64,000 bases of DNA from Osmia lignaria lignaria. Its lineage: Eukaryota > Arthropoda > Insecta > Hymenoptera > Megachilidae. Position 1 is the stretch's first letter; the number at the start of each line of letters is the position of its first letter. The notes below the pieces were generated by a model. It was given only the letters and a program-made list of their open reading frames with translations. It had not been told where the DNA came from and made no database searches. Location: positions 2,659,501 to 2,723,500 of the forward strand of contig NC_135040.1 of the NCBI RefSeq assembly GCF_051020975.1, given 5' to 3'. Position numbers and translations under genes: made by a program. Positions 47,691 through 59,814 of this stretch are shown here, in pieces.

Positions 47691-48547
47691 TTGCATATCC
47701 AGCATACCTTACTAATTTTGTAGAAAATACAAATTCCAATATTTATTGTAATTATAAAACTATCAATGTAATTGAAAAAAAGAATGCAATTGTCCAATTC
47801 AAGTTCTTGCCCCGCTAAAAAGCCTCTTCCATTCGAAGCAGAAACGCGTGTGCGCTGTTAAAATGACGGGATGTCAACGGTTTGGAATAGGTCCCATCGC
47901 CTTTTTCCAGCACGCTCCATTAGGAGCTGTTCCTTTCGGAACGAGCGAGGGTATCGGACGCCTGGAGGAAGGAAGAGACGATTCGGGTACGGCGTGGCGC
48001 GGCGGTGAACATCAGTCAGCATCGCTTGTCATCGTTTGAGCGATGAGGAACGCCACTCTCTCGGTTTACGCGTTCGCATCCGAGAGATATTATGCGAAAC
48101 GAACCGAGGCATCTCTAACTCTGTCTCGTCTCTGATCGTCTTCGTCTGGACGAGGTCTTTGCGGTGCTATAAATTCAAACTTCAACCATGGCAGAAAGAT
48201 AAGCGTGGAAACAGTGAAAAGAAGAGGGCTGGAGACGTTCGGGATGAGCGCAGGAACTCGCTGAGTAATTTGCCGCATTAATAATAACTAAGAGCAAAAT
48301 CTCTCTCGTGGATGCTGCACTTCATTCAGAAGAGGAACAAGACGAGTATACTAATTGCTAATTTCTTTCGGCGACACGCGCACCCGATCAACACATTTCG
48401 GTGAAGTGTCAGTTCTTGAATTATTCAACGATGAAATCGTTACGTTCCATGGCTTCATTAATTAATTATTAATTTAGAGAATATTAAATCGGTGTATATC
48501 AAATAATGAATTTTGAAACATAGATGATTTTATAACAAAATTTCTTT
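47691..48547. other. Balanced non-coding DNA
   Basis: A GC-richer island at 47840-48300 is open on both strands for 60-80 codons without a recognisable domain. No splice-bounded exon. Confidence 0.4.
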
Positions 48548-48714
48548 TTAACCCTTGAATAGCAAAATCTGGATCAACCGAGATCCAAGCTCACAAAGTA
48601 AGGATATTAATCTAAAGTTAATGTGTAATTTTTTAATGAAAAAGTTTTATGTATCTGAAGAATTTTTAAAAGAATTAAAATTGGGACTCTCGCCATGGTC
48701 CGTCGTTCGAGGAT
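48548..48714 (+). mobile_element. Family B piggyBac-like MITE
   Basis: It starts TTAACCCTTGAATAGCAAAA and ends ACTCTCGCCATGGTCCGTCG then TTCGAGGATCAA. The sequence following it, CTTTTACAAAAATTAG and about 30 bases before, also follows the family B copy at 10990-11201. Confidence 0.65.
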
Positions 48715-49558
48715 CAATACCTTGAAGAAGTTTCAACTGAAAAGGCTTCCACTTTTACAAAAATTAGTTTCTCAAAATTTGCCATAAACAATTTAAAAAG
48801 AAAATTGAAATTTTCTAATGGAAAGAAATTGGCACAATAGTTTGATGAAAGAAATGAAATTGTAAATCTCAGAGGTCATATATCATTTCTCATTCATTAC
48901 GTTATAACAGAATACAAAAAGGGGTAGATCCTTTTCCAGCGATGCAAAAATTGACACTATAACCTGATTTCGTAGCCAGTGGCGTTCAAAGCATTGTAAA
49001 AGTGGATTGTATCTAGCTAGCAGGTTTGTCGAATAAAAGAGTTAGCTGTAGCTTTCGACCAGTTTGCGCTGATAAAAAAGCACGCGTAACGAATATGTCG
49101 AAAAAGCCAGGACATCGTGTTACAGGCATAAATGAAAAGCTGACCTCGTTCAGACAAAGATTCAAATGATGTGGCGCTCGAAAAATTGCACAACATTTTT
49201 TTGAAACATTCAATCTTGGACAACTGTTCCAGAAATTAATAGTGAAATTAACTAGATTGTTAATTAACATTTCAATTCCACATATTTTCTTTTTTGCAAT
49301 TAATAACTCTTGTAATTTTATAATAGATTATTAAAAAAATTATTTTGGGAGTTGCTATACACTCAAATAATAATTAGAAGAAAAATATTAGTTTAAATGG
49401 AATTATTATTATAATAGAAAATTTGATATAAAAAATTGGAAAATTGACTAATCCTTATTGCCTAATTAAAGTTTTACTATGTTTCGAGCACAATAATAGG
49501 ATAATTATATAATAATTACTTAGAAACATTGTATCAGTACTTATAAATAGTTTATAGA
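48715..49558. other. AT-rich spacer
   Basis: The first 60 bases match the flank of the family B copy near 11202-11250. The rest is AT-rich, with no exon. Confidence 0.5.
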
Positions 49559-49804
49559 ATGGAAAATCGTCACTCCTTAATTCTACAATAGAACGTTCAA
49601 CCGCATTCAGCAAAAGTCACGCTAAAACAATTAGCTAAACTAAATTGGGAAGTGTTACATTCGCCAGATGTTGCTCCATGGAACTGCCGTCTCTTCTGGT
49701 CACTTTGTGGCGATACTGTCTGCAGTGACCACCAGAGGGACATTCACGACAACTTTCTCGCAAGTCCTGAGTTAACAATTCATTTCTACGTTTATATTTT
49801 CTAA
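49559..49804 (+). pseudogene. Mariner transposase fragment (inactive)
   Basis: The frame from 49592 to 49801 reads 70 codons without a stop. It contains HSAKVTLKQLAKLNWEVL and SPDVAPWNCRLFWSL, which correspond to the mariner transposase C-terminal catalytic region: the DNARPH motif with its second aspartate, then the GWEVL...YSPDLAPSDYHLFRSL motif with the third aspartate. The position of the second catalytic aspartate is a TAG stop (49589-49591), preceded by LILQ. The N-terminal DNA-binding part and first catalytic segment are absent, and I see no mariner inverted termini. It is a dead 5'- and 3'-truncated copy. Confidence 0.75.
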
Positions 49805-50946
49805 CCTCATTCTAACTACCCTGTTCCTTTGCTTTTAGATTTTTGAAAACTTTCTTATCAATTTACCTCCATTTCTAATAAAAATTGCAATAATATTAAA
49901 AATCTTGATTAATATTATTGCAACCAAAATGGACATTTGCTATATGCTATATTAAACATCTAATAATCTAGAATAAGTATGAGTTGATTTTCAAATTCCA
50001 AATTTCAAGCTTTAAATTTAATATTTTTCTATTGTTTTTCTTTAATTATTTAAATATATCTAATTTGAGATGCCAGTGATTGATGACCCTCAAGGAATTC
50101 AATGAATTAAAATTTATCTTTTATTGTATAGAAAATTAAATACAGTTGCATTAAATGAAAATTCTCCAAAATAACAAAAGTATCTCTCTTATTATAAGTC
50201 TTATTATAGATCTTAACAAATGATGCAAAGTTGAAAAATGATGAAAAATAATTTTGATCATTCGATGAATTGAAAATGTTTACAGTACAGTACAGTGTTT
50301 AATCATCAAAAACAGCTGCTCTATTAATCAATATTTCAAGTGGATCGTTTCGATGTTGGACCGGTGACTTTAAAGCTTAAATGCAGCGTATAAAAGCGAC
50401 GGTAGCAGGTTGCATTTTAAGCATAAACAATCCGGCCGATGAATAACGATTCTGTCGTCGTTAGAATATTCGATCGCAACGCTGTTTGTACGTGCGGATA
50501 ACGTAAAGGGTAGTGGCGGGATTAAGCTTATCACGAATAGTATCGAAGCCTGATGGGATATACTTAAATTCTATATGAATGCTCTGAAAAGCAATGATAG
50601 TATTAAATTGATGCATGGGAAAATAAATTCGTTGAGACATTTTTATTGTATAAAAATAAATAATGGTGGATTCTATAATATCTTTTTCAACAGTTTTGAA
50701 GAGATAAAAGAATCTTTCCTTTCCTTCAATTATTGATTATTGGAATTGATAAAATATTCTTTAGCTATATTTATCCTTCGTTTATTAATCCAACTTTTTT
50801 TTAATTCAGTAAATAAAATAAATATAATTATTAAATACCTATTGTTTCATTAAATAGTCAATTTATTAATCATGGATGTTAAATTTGTAACTTCTCATAA
50901 ATAATTTCTATTTATTGATGAATAAACATTTACACGTACCTATAAT
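49805..50946. other. Non-coding spacer with a balanced island
   Basis: Mostly AT-rich. The island at 50340-50560 is complex in composition (GTATAAAAGCGACGGTAGC, AACAATCCGGCCGATG) and could be regulatory; nothing proves this. No exon. Confidence 0.4.
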
Positions 50947-52029
50947 GTACAGTACCGAGCATGGTAGACTTCCCTAGGGAAAATGGTGAGGAAACCCTCT
51001 CACAAGGAGAACTACCCAAGTGTTACACTCACTTATTAATGAAACTTTGCCAGCTTGTAGAGCTCGCCGAGCTGAACACGCCTATACCCCGTTTTGTGAG
51101 CAGACGACTAATTGTTTAAAAGATATTAATAATTAAAGTTAGTTACTACTTACATTGAGAAGTATGACAGACTCACACATACAACTCGCAATCTAGAGAT
51201 CCACGGTTCAAATCCTTGATTCCCAACATTTTGTTTTATTTTTTAATGATAATTTGTCTGTTTTTGAATAACTATTAGATAAAAATTATCATAAAAAAAA
51301 AAAATTCGTTTGGGAACCAAGGATTTGAACCGAGGACCTTCAAATTGCAAGTCACGGATCTGCTCCGTGGTTAAACACATGACTGGTAATCTAAAGGTCG
51401 TCGGTTCAAATCCTGGGTACCAGGTTTTTTTTTTTCTTTTTTTAATATAATAGTTATTCAAAAAGAGACAAATTATCATTAAAAAAAAAAAAAATGTTGG
51501 GAACCAAGGATTTGAACCCTGGATCTCTAGACTGTGAATTGTATGTGTAAGTTTGTCATACTTCAGAGTGTAAGGAGTAACTAACTGTAATTGTTAATAT
51601 CTTTTAAACAATTAGCCGTCTGCCCCCAAAAGGGGGTATAGGCGTGTTCAGCTCGACGAGCTCTACATGCTGGCAAAGTTTCATTAATAAGTGAGTGTAA
51701 CACTTGGGTAGTTCTCCTTGTCAGTAGGATTCTCCTTCCCCCACCTCTTTCTCATAGGTATCCTAAGAAAAATTAGGCTCCATAGATACACATATGTATG
51801 TGGCCCTTCACCACATTTACACGTGAAAATTTGAATTAATATTTACTTTGTTATTACTGCTTCTTAGCTATGTACTAAATATTACAATATATTCAATAAT
51901 TAAAAATTGCATTCTTCTTTTTCTAAATCATGTTTAATACTAATATCATCAAAATTAAGATTCTAAAGATACTTGCTTCTCCTACAATGCCATTTTCCCT
52001 AGGGAAGCCTACTTTGCTCGACACTGTAC
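50947..52029 (+). mobile_element. Family A element carrying a large foldback insertion (1,083 bp)
   Basis: Both ends are intact: GTACAGTACCGAGCATGGTA at the left and, inverted from the right, GTACAGTGTCGAGCAAAGTA, each followed by (G/A)(G/A)CTTCCCTAGGGAAAATGG, so the inverted termini are about 40 bp. The right inner part (ATTAATATTTACTTTGTTAT, TGTACTAAATATTACAATAT) corresponds, inverted, to the AT-rich left half of other copies. The centre is occupied by the family C foldback at 51005-51722. This is the largest member in the window; no transposase frame is present. Confidence 0.7.
51005..51722. mobile_element. Family C foldback element with tRNA-like 3' halves
   Basis: Two arms of about 350 bases are near-perfect inverse copies: GGAGAACTACCCAAGTGTTA at the left and its complement up to 51722 at the right. 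The hairpin centre is CACGGA-tctgc-TCCGTG at about 51353-51369. Each arm holds tRNA-3'-half-like segments ending in GGTTCAAATCC, in the order plus (51185-51232), minus (51312-51350), plus (51378-51420), minus (51492-51540). In the third, CTGGTAA would be an anticodon loop (GGT, threonine) but the stem does not pair, so I do not call a functional tRNA. Runs of A or T (11-14 bases) follow the tRNA-like pieces, recalling reverse-transcribed tRNA-derived SINEs. Confidence 0.7.
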
Positions 52030-52323
52030 AATCTGCTTTACCTTTCAATAAAAATTTTTCTGAATAAAATTTGTTGAACCACCTTTATATGATTCTTTCA
52101 TATACATCAATTATTCAAATACAACTAACCTTAACAATATTATTATCCAATTTATATAAATTAACAAAATTGATTAGCAACAACACTAAAGTATAATGAC
52201 TTTCTTTCAATTTTCAATGTAAAAAAATATAAAAACATTTAAAAATATAGGGTTGCAAAAGAATTTCATGCTAAAGAAAAATACACTTGGAAATGTAATA
52301 ATTTTATGTACCTTAAGAAAGTC
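52030..52323. other. AT-rich spacer
   Basis: Nothing recognisable between the family A element and the open frame at 52324. Confidence 0.5.
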
Positions 52324-52758
52324 TTATATATTTAGCGTTAGGAAAATCTGCATTTCAGCCATGTTAATAGCCATCGGAATATCCAAGCCGATACTAAACT
52401 GGCAGACAGAATTGATCCGTCCCATTGTATGGGGATAACGTACGATTGTGTGAATATATTGTAAACCCATATCCGACGCGTGTCTAAAGCTTTGTAAAGA
52501 CGACAAGATCTCGATACACTTGGCGAAAAAATTCCCGAATAAAGCCACGTTTGTCGCGGTGTAGAAATTCCTGTGCAGCATCGCGAAACCCGATGGCACA
52601 TTCGGTTGCCGTGGAATCCCACACGATTTTCTCCTACTGGCCCACTCCCTCGCGCAATATTGGAATTCAGTTCTGTTTGCCAGCGTCATGTACTCGCTGC
52701 GAGTAATTCGTTTCACGTACCACTCGTCCATGAAGCTTCGCGTGTTCCCGAGCCGCAT
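52324..52758 (-). other. Unassigned 144-codon open frame in a balanced island
   Basis: The frame starts MRLGNTRSFMDEW and ends MAEMQIFLTLNI. It is one of the longest uninterrupted frames in a window that is otherwise AT-rich and has a mixed, protein-like residue composition (several Cys, Trp and Arg residues, no low complexity). I recognise no domain, signal peptide or transmembrane segment. No strong acceptor precedes it and the first half also has an open frame on the plus strand. It could be an orphan gene, an exon of an unrecognised gene, or chance. Confidence 0.25.
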
Positions 52759-55700
52759 GAATTAAATTTCCGAATCGCGATACCTTAAGAACCGATCGAT
52801 CTCTCTTCGTCACGGCTGAGCACGCTCGAAATGGTTTTTCACGCTGAAACGAACGTTACCTTGGATAAGGGGAAGAATTGCCTAAATCCCACCACCTAAG
52901 GTTATATTTCTCATTTTGTACTAATTTGTTCAAAAGGTATTATTGAATATGTCACTCAGAATAACACTGGTGTATCTCTATTAGAATTTACTTTTATTAT
53001 TTTTATTAGATAACATTTTTATTGCCAAATTTAAAAAATAATTATTACATATTTTTTATATAAAATAAGTATTGATAATATTACATTATTTGTTTTTAAT
53101 TGATCCAAAAATACTTCACAAAAGCTGGCTTTGAAAAAAATATTGTAGCTTAATATTTAATCCCAAGAAAAGCAAGGAGAAAGTTCAAAGAGCCCACTAA
53201 TTAGAAAATATTAAAAATATATTAAAAATTTTTTTAATTTTCAAACGATTGTTTATTTTCACTTATGCCTTCGAGATTTAGTACTGAAAAAGTGATTTTG
53301 GTTTAATAACAATATTATAATAAAAAGAAAGCATTAGAAATGAATCCCTGTAAGCATTAGAAATATGAAGCTCGGTTTTTCTAGAATTAAATTAGGTTCA
53401 GTTAGATTAGGTTGATACTCTAATATGCATTACAAAATAGCACTTATGCTATATTAACTTGAAGCTAAAAATTTGCTAAAATTGATTACGTATGAACAAA
53501 AGTAATTAATCCCATTTCATTAACTTTTTTCTTAAATTTTACAATTAGTGCCAAAACACTTTACTGATGCTTAACTTTTTATATTTTATCAGTTTCTTTA
53601 CTTCTGTACATCTAATATCATAGCGACTCAAATATTTACTTTTTCATACGTTTTCACCAAGCTTAAATAAAATCTAATTATTTTGAAGAAATAAGTGTTA
53701 ATCTCACGCAAACAAATATTTCAACCACTCTAAGGAGGAATCCTCATGACTGTTCCTTCTTCTCCCATTATTCCTGTTATGCAATTCACGGTGCTAATAA
53801 AAACAGTCACTGTTAACCTTAGACGTTTAATATACGCTAAACGTAGTTTGCGTATGCATATCTATACAGTACAAACAGTTCCACGTTCTCTTCCGCTCCG
53901 CTGACATCATTCTTAGTCGTCTGTTAGCGAATCGAACGGGAATAACCAAGAGAACGAGTCTTTTCAAGAAGAACGGTATGCGGGTCGATCTGTCTGATCA
54001 GCTTGCCGAACTTTTGCTACACGTTAACGTTTCCAAGTTTCCTCAAGTTATTCGTTCCGCCTATTGAATCATTGATTCGTCCGTATATCTGAGAGAAGAG
54101 CAACATAGGAACGATTTCCCAGCGAGTTTACAACATAAATGCGTTTTGTCTGTCCAATGGAGCGTTAATTCTTCAGAAAGAATCCTTTCATAATGAAGAT
54201 TTCTTTATTGATAGATAACAGAAGATCTGATACAACGATGCTAATTAATAACTCATTATGTTGATGTCACTTTCATTATCAGGGGTTGAAATAAGTTTTA
54301 TTATCCTACTCGTGGAGTTTCCAGGTACAATGTCCATCATTTTTATGTAGGATACCCTGGGTAAACAAATTGAAAAGGATAAGGGGGTGGTAGAACAGGA
54401 TAGAGCGACAAAATTTGACGATCGGGATGTTGAAGCACTTTTGATCCGCGTCAGTGTGCATCAGTCAGCAGACACTGTCCAGAAAGGTTCACGAGTTCGA
54501 AAGTACAATCAATAAGTTCGTTGGCCGATCTTCTTTTCGGGGATAACTACCACTCTGCTTTCTACTGGACGAGGAGTCTACCAGATGTGACCCACGGTGC
54601 CAGGAATCTTCTGGACGGTCGATCAATAACGCGGACCAGGGAGAGAGACTTGACAATACCGTGGAGATTGGATGATATCTAATAACTGGAGCTTAATGGC
54701 ATTGATGTTAATGAGGCGGTAAGAGGAGCAAATTTAACCTTTTATTATTAGAAGGATATTTCATTTATACGTCTATCTTCAAAGAGGGAAAAGAAGCCTA
54801 TGCGTTGATATTGTCTATGATTGATAGTGATGATGATCTTTCTTTTTTGGGTATTTGAATTTTTAAATGAAAGACTTCCATATATTGATATTTAAAGGAA
54901 AATTTTGAAGTTGATAAAATAAAAATAAAAATATCTAAAATTAAATTTGAATTGTTTAAGGATGTCCATGAATTAATTAAAGATTAAGTCTATAAATGAT
55001 CACTAATGAATCTTTGATAAAGAACTGAAATATTTAATAACAGCAATTTTATAAATGTTACAAATTTCCATAAAAATTACCTATACACTTTTCTGAACAA
55101 ATGTGTTCTAATATAAGAAGAAATGAATAAGTGTCCAAAAACTTTTCACCAATAAAATTCCCATTCCCAAATTATTTCTATCAATTTTGATAATTTTTAT
55201 TCACCTAAATAAAATAAATGTTACATTTCTGATCTACCCTTGTTACAAATTACATCGTATATCTTCACCTTTCTGTTCTACGTCTCTTGGTATCGCTAAA
55301 CACTGTGTCGCACATTATGCAGGGTACAAAGTACATTTTTAGCTGCATGATAGATCGCCTTGTAACTACTTGTAAAGGGTATTATCGAGAGTTGTGTTAG
55401 GCAGGGTTCTTGACACCATTGAAAGATAACCAGTAGTCGAATAGCCTGGAGTCTGACGGGCCGCCAACCGGATGAAACTTAGATCACTTTCCTGCCGTTC
55501 GCGAAGATAAACTCCCCGAGATAAACTCGAGGGTCTTGGAAAACCGCGGCAAGACCGATGGCTATGCTGTCTCCGCAGTGCATCGAGTCCCGATTCTCCG
55601 TTTCGCCCTCTTCCGATTCCCTCTCCTCTGCCTTTTGGCTCTTACACCGAACCCGTGTCTTCTGTTCTGTTCTCAGACAGCATCCGTATCTCTTCAGATG

Positions 55701-57794
55701 CATCCACCCGGAGCATTTCCAGTATATCGTGCCGTTCTGCGTCAGCCATACCCAGCCGTGAAAACTCTACAGATTTTCCCTAACATTGTTTCATTACATT
55801 TATCGATATTGTACAAATTGATGAGAAAAGGGGTTTGATAATGAACTTGAAAATTGAGTACTTTTTACTTGTATTTAACCTTTTTGCTACTAAGCTCTTT
55901 GCTAAATATTTTATTGATTAATTGATTAATTTATTAAAAATTGATTAATTGAGAAGATATCTGAGGAAGCAACCGAGGCTTTGCCATAAAAGACAATTTT
56001 TTTGGAATTTTGTACTTTCCTTGACGCCAATCACTAGACCTTTTTATTCTCTATAAAAAATTATTAAGGTACGTGGATCGAAAATTAATTAGTTCAACAA
56101 ATATTTTAAGAAACACGGACACAGCTTGCAGATCTTTCCCTAATCAATTTTTGTTCCAAGTGCCCTAATATTTTTTGTAAGTAATAAAAAGGCATTTCGA
56201 TTGACAAAATTTCATTTTCAAAAATTTTATTAGAATTTTGTATAATTATCATTTTATGAAATTTTATTGGAATTTTGTACTTTGTTATACATCAATCGAA
56301 GCGTCTTTTTATTCCCTACGAAAAGGTATTTAGATACTTGGATCGAAAATTCATTAGTTCAAAAGATATCTTAGGGAGAAATAAGAAAAACCTAGAGGTC
56401 TCTACCTAAGATATTTTCAAACTTAAGTACCCGAGTACCTTTATATTTTTCTGTCAGAAATAAGTGAATTTATTTTAAAAAGTGAAGATGACTTTAAAAT
56501 CTTTGTCTGACACATATATCAGGTAATGCTCCATCTGACACCATTTCATTTTGTCTAATGAAATTTTTCTCTATCTTCTACAATTTTTAAAATAAAAGCT
56601 GGCCCATTGCATGAAACACACGTCATTTATTGAGAAAGGGTTGAAAATTCATAGCCAAATTCTCCAGATCGTACATCTTATAATATACTTCGGCTTCGTC
56701 GCTTCAACCGTTGAATCATTTTGCTCGTAGGACAGAAATCAAATGAAATTGGTGTTTAAATCGTTCTAATATCGCAAATAGAATCGAAGTCAATCGTTTT
56801 GGACGCTCTGTCTGCAGTAAAATAGAAATGGGTCCTGTCGCGAAGTACGCTGTAACTTCGGATCGATCCGTTTACCGCCTCCCTTCGCGTTTCACCACAT
56901 TCTTTTAAAATTTATTTCGTTTCGATTACGATCCATGGGACCTACGATTCCACGAAACTACCTTCTAACAATGGGACACGGGTATACTCTTGGAAAATAA
57001 AAATTTAGGTTTCCGATACGTTAGACCGAGGTTCTGAACAGTGAGAAAATGAAAAATAAAGATTTATAGTACTGTTTTATTTTTCAAAGCTATGGATTAT
57101 AAAATTGGTTACATATCCTGCTTAATAATAATTCATTCGCCTTTATAATATAGTTTATAATTCAATTATTTGTGAGTTAATTATGTTTATACAAGTTTAT
57201 TTTAATTTAATTATATTTATTGATTATTGATTAAATATTAGATATACAAATTAATTTAGTCTCCTTAATATCACATGTTCCTAATTATTATTTTAAATTT
57301 AAATATTTTTTCACCTCTTCCTATTTTGAAGCTGAAATTACTATGATTTGTTAAATATAAATCTTCTATTAAGATAAAATGTAAAACCTAACACATATAA
57401 AGTGTAAATTATTTCATAATTCAAATATATTATATTTACAGGTCAATTTGAATTGTTCATTTTTATGTTAAAATTATTTGAGCTGAAAGGAAAAAGGTCA
57501 GGATTGTCCCACTTCAATTTTAACCATACTTTATGATACGTTCCATTATTGCAGTATAAAAACACAGATATCGTTTTATGTATAAGCAATATACCTATTT
57601 TTATCGCTGAGGTTATCTGATAAAAACTGTTCCTTCCATTATGAATGGTGTCACAAATAACCTCTACCTTTATAATCTTCATATTAAGTTGCTGCATACC
57701 AAACGACTAATTCTGGAACAATATAAAAAGTCTGACGCGTATTAATAACGCAAAGATATTGCTAAATATGTGGCACTTGGGTTACATTAATTCG
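52759..57794. other. Long non-coding stretch
   Basis: Alternates AT-rich DNA with balanced islands at 53730-54100, 54290-54700, 55440-55800 and 56690-56980. An inverted family D copy lies at 53432-53480 (CAAAATAGCACTTATGC). Open frames in the islands occur on both strands and match nothing I recognise. An inverted family D copy also starts at about 57760. Possible conserved regulatory DNA, but no direct evidence. Confidence 0.4.
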
Positions 57795-58124
57795 AAGCTT
57801 AAAATTTGATAAAAATGAATTTTTTAATTTTGGAATTTCCGAATTATGGGATTTTGAAATTTTAGAATTTTAGAATCTTGGGAATTTGGAATTTGAGGAT
57901 CTTGAAATTTCACGATTCCACAGTTCTACAATTCTACAATTCTACAATTCCGCAATTCCGCAACTCCACAGCACCACAATTCGGCAATTCCCAAATTCCA
58001 AAGTTCTAAGATTTTAAGATCCTAAAATTCCAAATTCCCAATATTCTAAAATTCTAACATTTCGAAATCCCATGATTCGGAAATTCCAAAATTAAAAAAT
58101 TCATTTTTATCAAATTTTAAGCTT
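57795..58124. repeat. 330-bp palindrome built of degenerate GGAATTT units
   Basis: The left arm begins AAGCTTAAAATTTGATAAAA then ATGAATTTTTTAATTTTGG and the right arm ends with the exact inverse (CAAATTTTAAGCTT). The outermost roughly 65 bases match with one or two differences; the match continues with more differences to a centre near 57960 (AATTCCGCAATTCCGCAAC). Both ends carry the family D motif in opposite orientations. A transcript of this region would form a long double-stranded hairpin. There is no coding potential. Confidence 0.8.
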
Positions 58125-59660
58125 TAACTACCTTAAAACCTTGGAATTTTGGAATTGTAAAATTTTCGAATACTAAGGGGACCAATCCACGTTTTTGAAA
58201 GACCAGGTCCACTCTAGTCTCCGTGCTAATGCAAACAACCTTAGAGAGTTAAAATATTCACTCTGAAAGGATTAAATTCCCCCGATTTGCGTGTTCAAAG
58301 ATTAACATGGAAGATTCACGATTTTATTTGTAGACTTCAGAAAGCAAACGATGCTCAGTTTCGTCGCGGCAGTAAACGTTAAGCATCGATTACGGTAATT
58401 GGCGGGTCGCGTTCGTTGCGGCTATCATGCAAACAGCAACCGCAGCCGCATAAGCGAGCAAATTCATAGCTGTATATACGTTAAATAATCCGTTTAACGA
58501 TCGACACGGCTCGGCTAGGGTTTATACACGATATAAAATGATCTTGGTTTTATTAAACTGCAACCGCGACACTGGTTGACCGGTTATGTTTTTTTTTCCT
58601 GTTTGATTCTCGAACGTCACTTATTTTCGGTCTTAATTATTCGACGTTGGTAATAGCTTTCAAATAAAAACGAACACCTCGTTGTCAGTCGAATATTCTG
58701 ATGCATCCTCAGCCACGAGGAATTAACAGTTAACTTTGTAGAAACAAAAAAGGTCTTTAAGACGCACGATGGGGAAACGGAGATGAATGACGACGGGTAT
58801 GGATGAGGATGAAAGTAAAAAAGATGTTGAAGAGCTATTAGTGATGTATTTGAAATGCTCTGAAAATTGTATAGTTTTGAATATTGATTGAAAGTAAAAT
58901 TAAGTCCACAAAATATTTAGATAGTCACTTTGTTTTAACTTTAAGCTTTATATTGGTATACTGCAAGTGCTATTTAATGATAATTTTAAGTCATGGAATT
59001 ATGTCATTTTTGAAGGGATAATGAGGTGTATGTCATGTGACAAATGAAAATTTATTCTAATTTGTTGGATTTTTTATTTTTCTTTAAATTTTGCTTTAAA
59101 TTTTAGAAAAACTTAGGGAGAACCAAACCTAGAACCTTCTGCTTTAGCAAATAAGAAATATAAACAAATAAAGCGAGTAATGAAACATTTTTTCCTTACG
59201 GTTTTCCTCAATTTAAAAAAGCCTATATTGTACAAGACAGAACATACATTGTTCAGAGAGTAAAGAACCTCCAAACTGCATTGTACTGTCATCTACTGAC
59301 ATTATCGATGCATTTCTGTTTCCCTAATAGGCATGTCTGTGACTACAGATCCTACAAAACTGGATATGCCTTTGTTTCCGGGTAGTGTTGAATTTGTGCT
59401 GTAGCGTTGTGGTTCAATTCCACTCGCTCACTGTTTTACCCGTGGAGAAAAAGATCTTACACCGTATAAGTTTCAATGTTTTATTGAATAGACTCTTATA
59501 TCGGATGCGGGGTGAGTCATTACAATAATATAGAGAAGTTTCACCCATTAAATTAGTGTTATTAATTAATGAAAACGTGGCTATTGCGGAAAAATTGCGC
59601 GGATTGCATCCAGCAATTCTTGATAAAGTACGCGACAGTTATACGAATGCGGGCTATATC
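58125..59660. other. Non-coding spacer with a regulatory-looking island
   Basis: The island at 58330-58600 is compositionally complex and holds ATCATGCAAACAGC (octamer/POU-like), GCAACCGCAGCCGCA (Runt-like AACCGCA) and several ATTA cores within 120 bases; these are sequence resemblances only. A family D copy is at 58925-58995. At 59400-59430 GTGGTTCAATTCCACTC resembles a tRNA B box but no tRNA folds around it. Confidence 0.4.
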
Positions 59661-59814
59661 GACGGTCGGTAATACCAACGGCCGGTAATGTCAATGACCG
59701 GCGGTGGGTGGTGTCGGCGGTGGATAATACCGACCGTAGATAATGCCGACTGTGGGTGATACCGGCGGTGGATAATATCGACGGTAAATAATACTGACGG
59801 TGGGTAATACCGAC
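59661..59814 (+). repeat. 16-bp minisatellite, about 9-10 units
   Basis: Units of the form GACGGTGGGTAATACC repeat with variation (GACGGTCGGTAATACC, GGCGGTGGATAATACC, GACCGTAGATAATGCC). One unit near 59693-59715 is longer. Opposing open frames across it are by-products of a period not divisible by three. It lies about 420 bp upstream of the MRPL36 start codon. Confidence 0.9.

Noticed and set aside
51378..51423. Possible threonine tRNA gene (CTGGTAA loop, GGTTCAAATCC)
   Set aside because: The anticodon stem does not pair, no matching acceptor 5' half exists, and the same unit recurs in alternating orientation inside a foldback element.
51243..51479. 78-codon minus-strand open frame
   Set aside because: It lies wholly within the inverted arms and tRNA-like pieces of the foldback element.
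9435..52029. CRISPR-like array from recurring motifs
   Set aside because: The repeats are dispersed over tens of kilobases, vary in length and have transposon ends; the window is eukaryotic.
59400..59430. tRNA B-box-like GGTTCAATTCC
   Set aside because: No A box, D arm or acceptor stem could be found around it.
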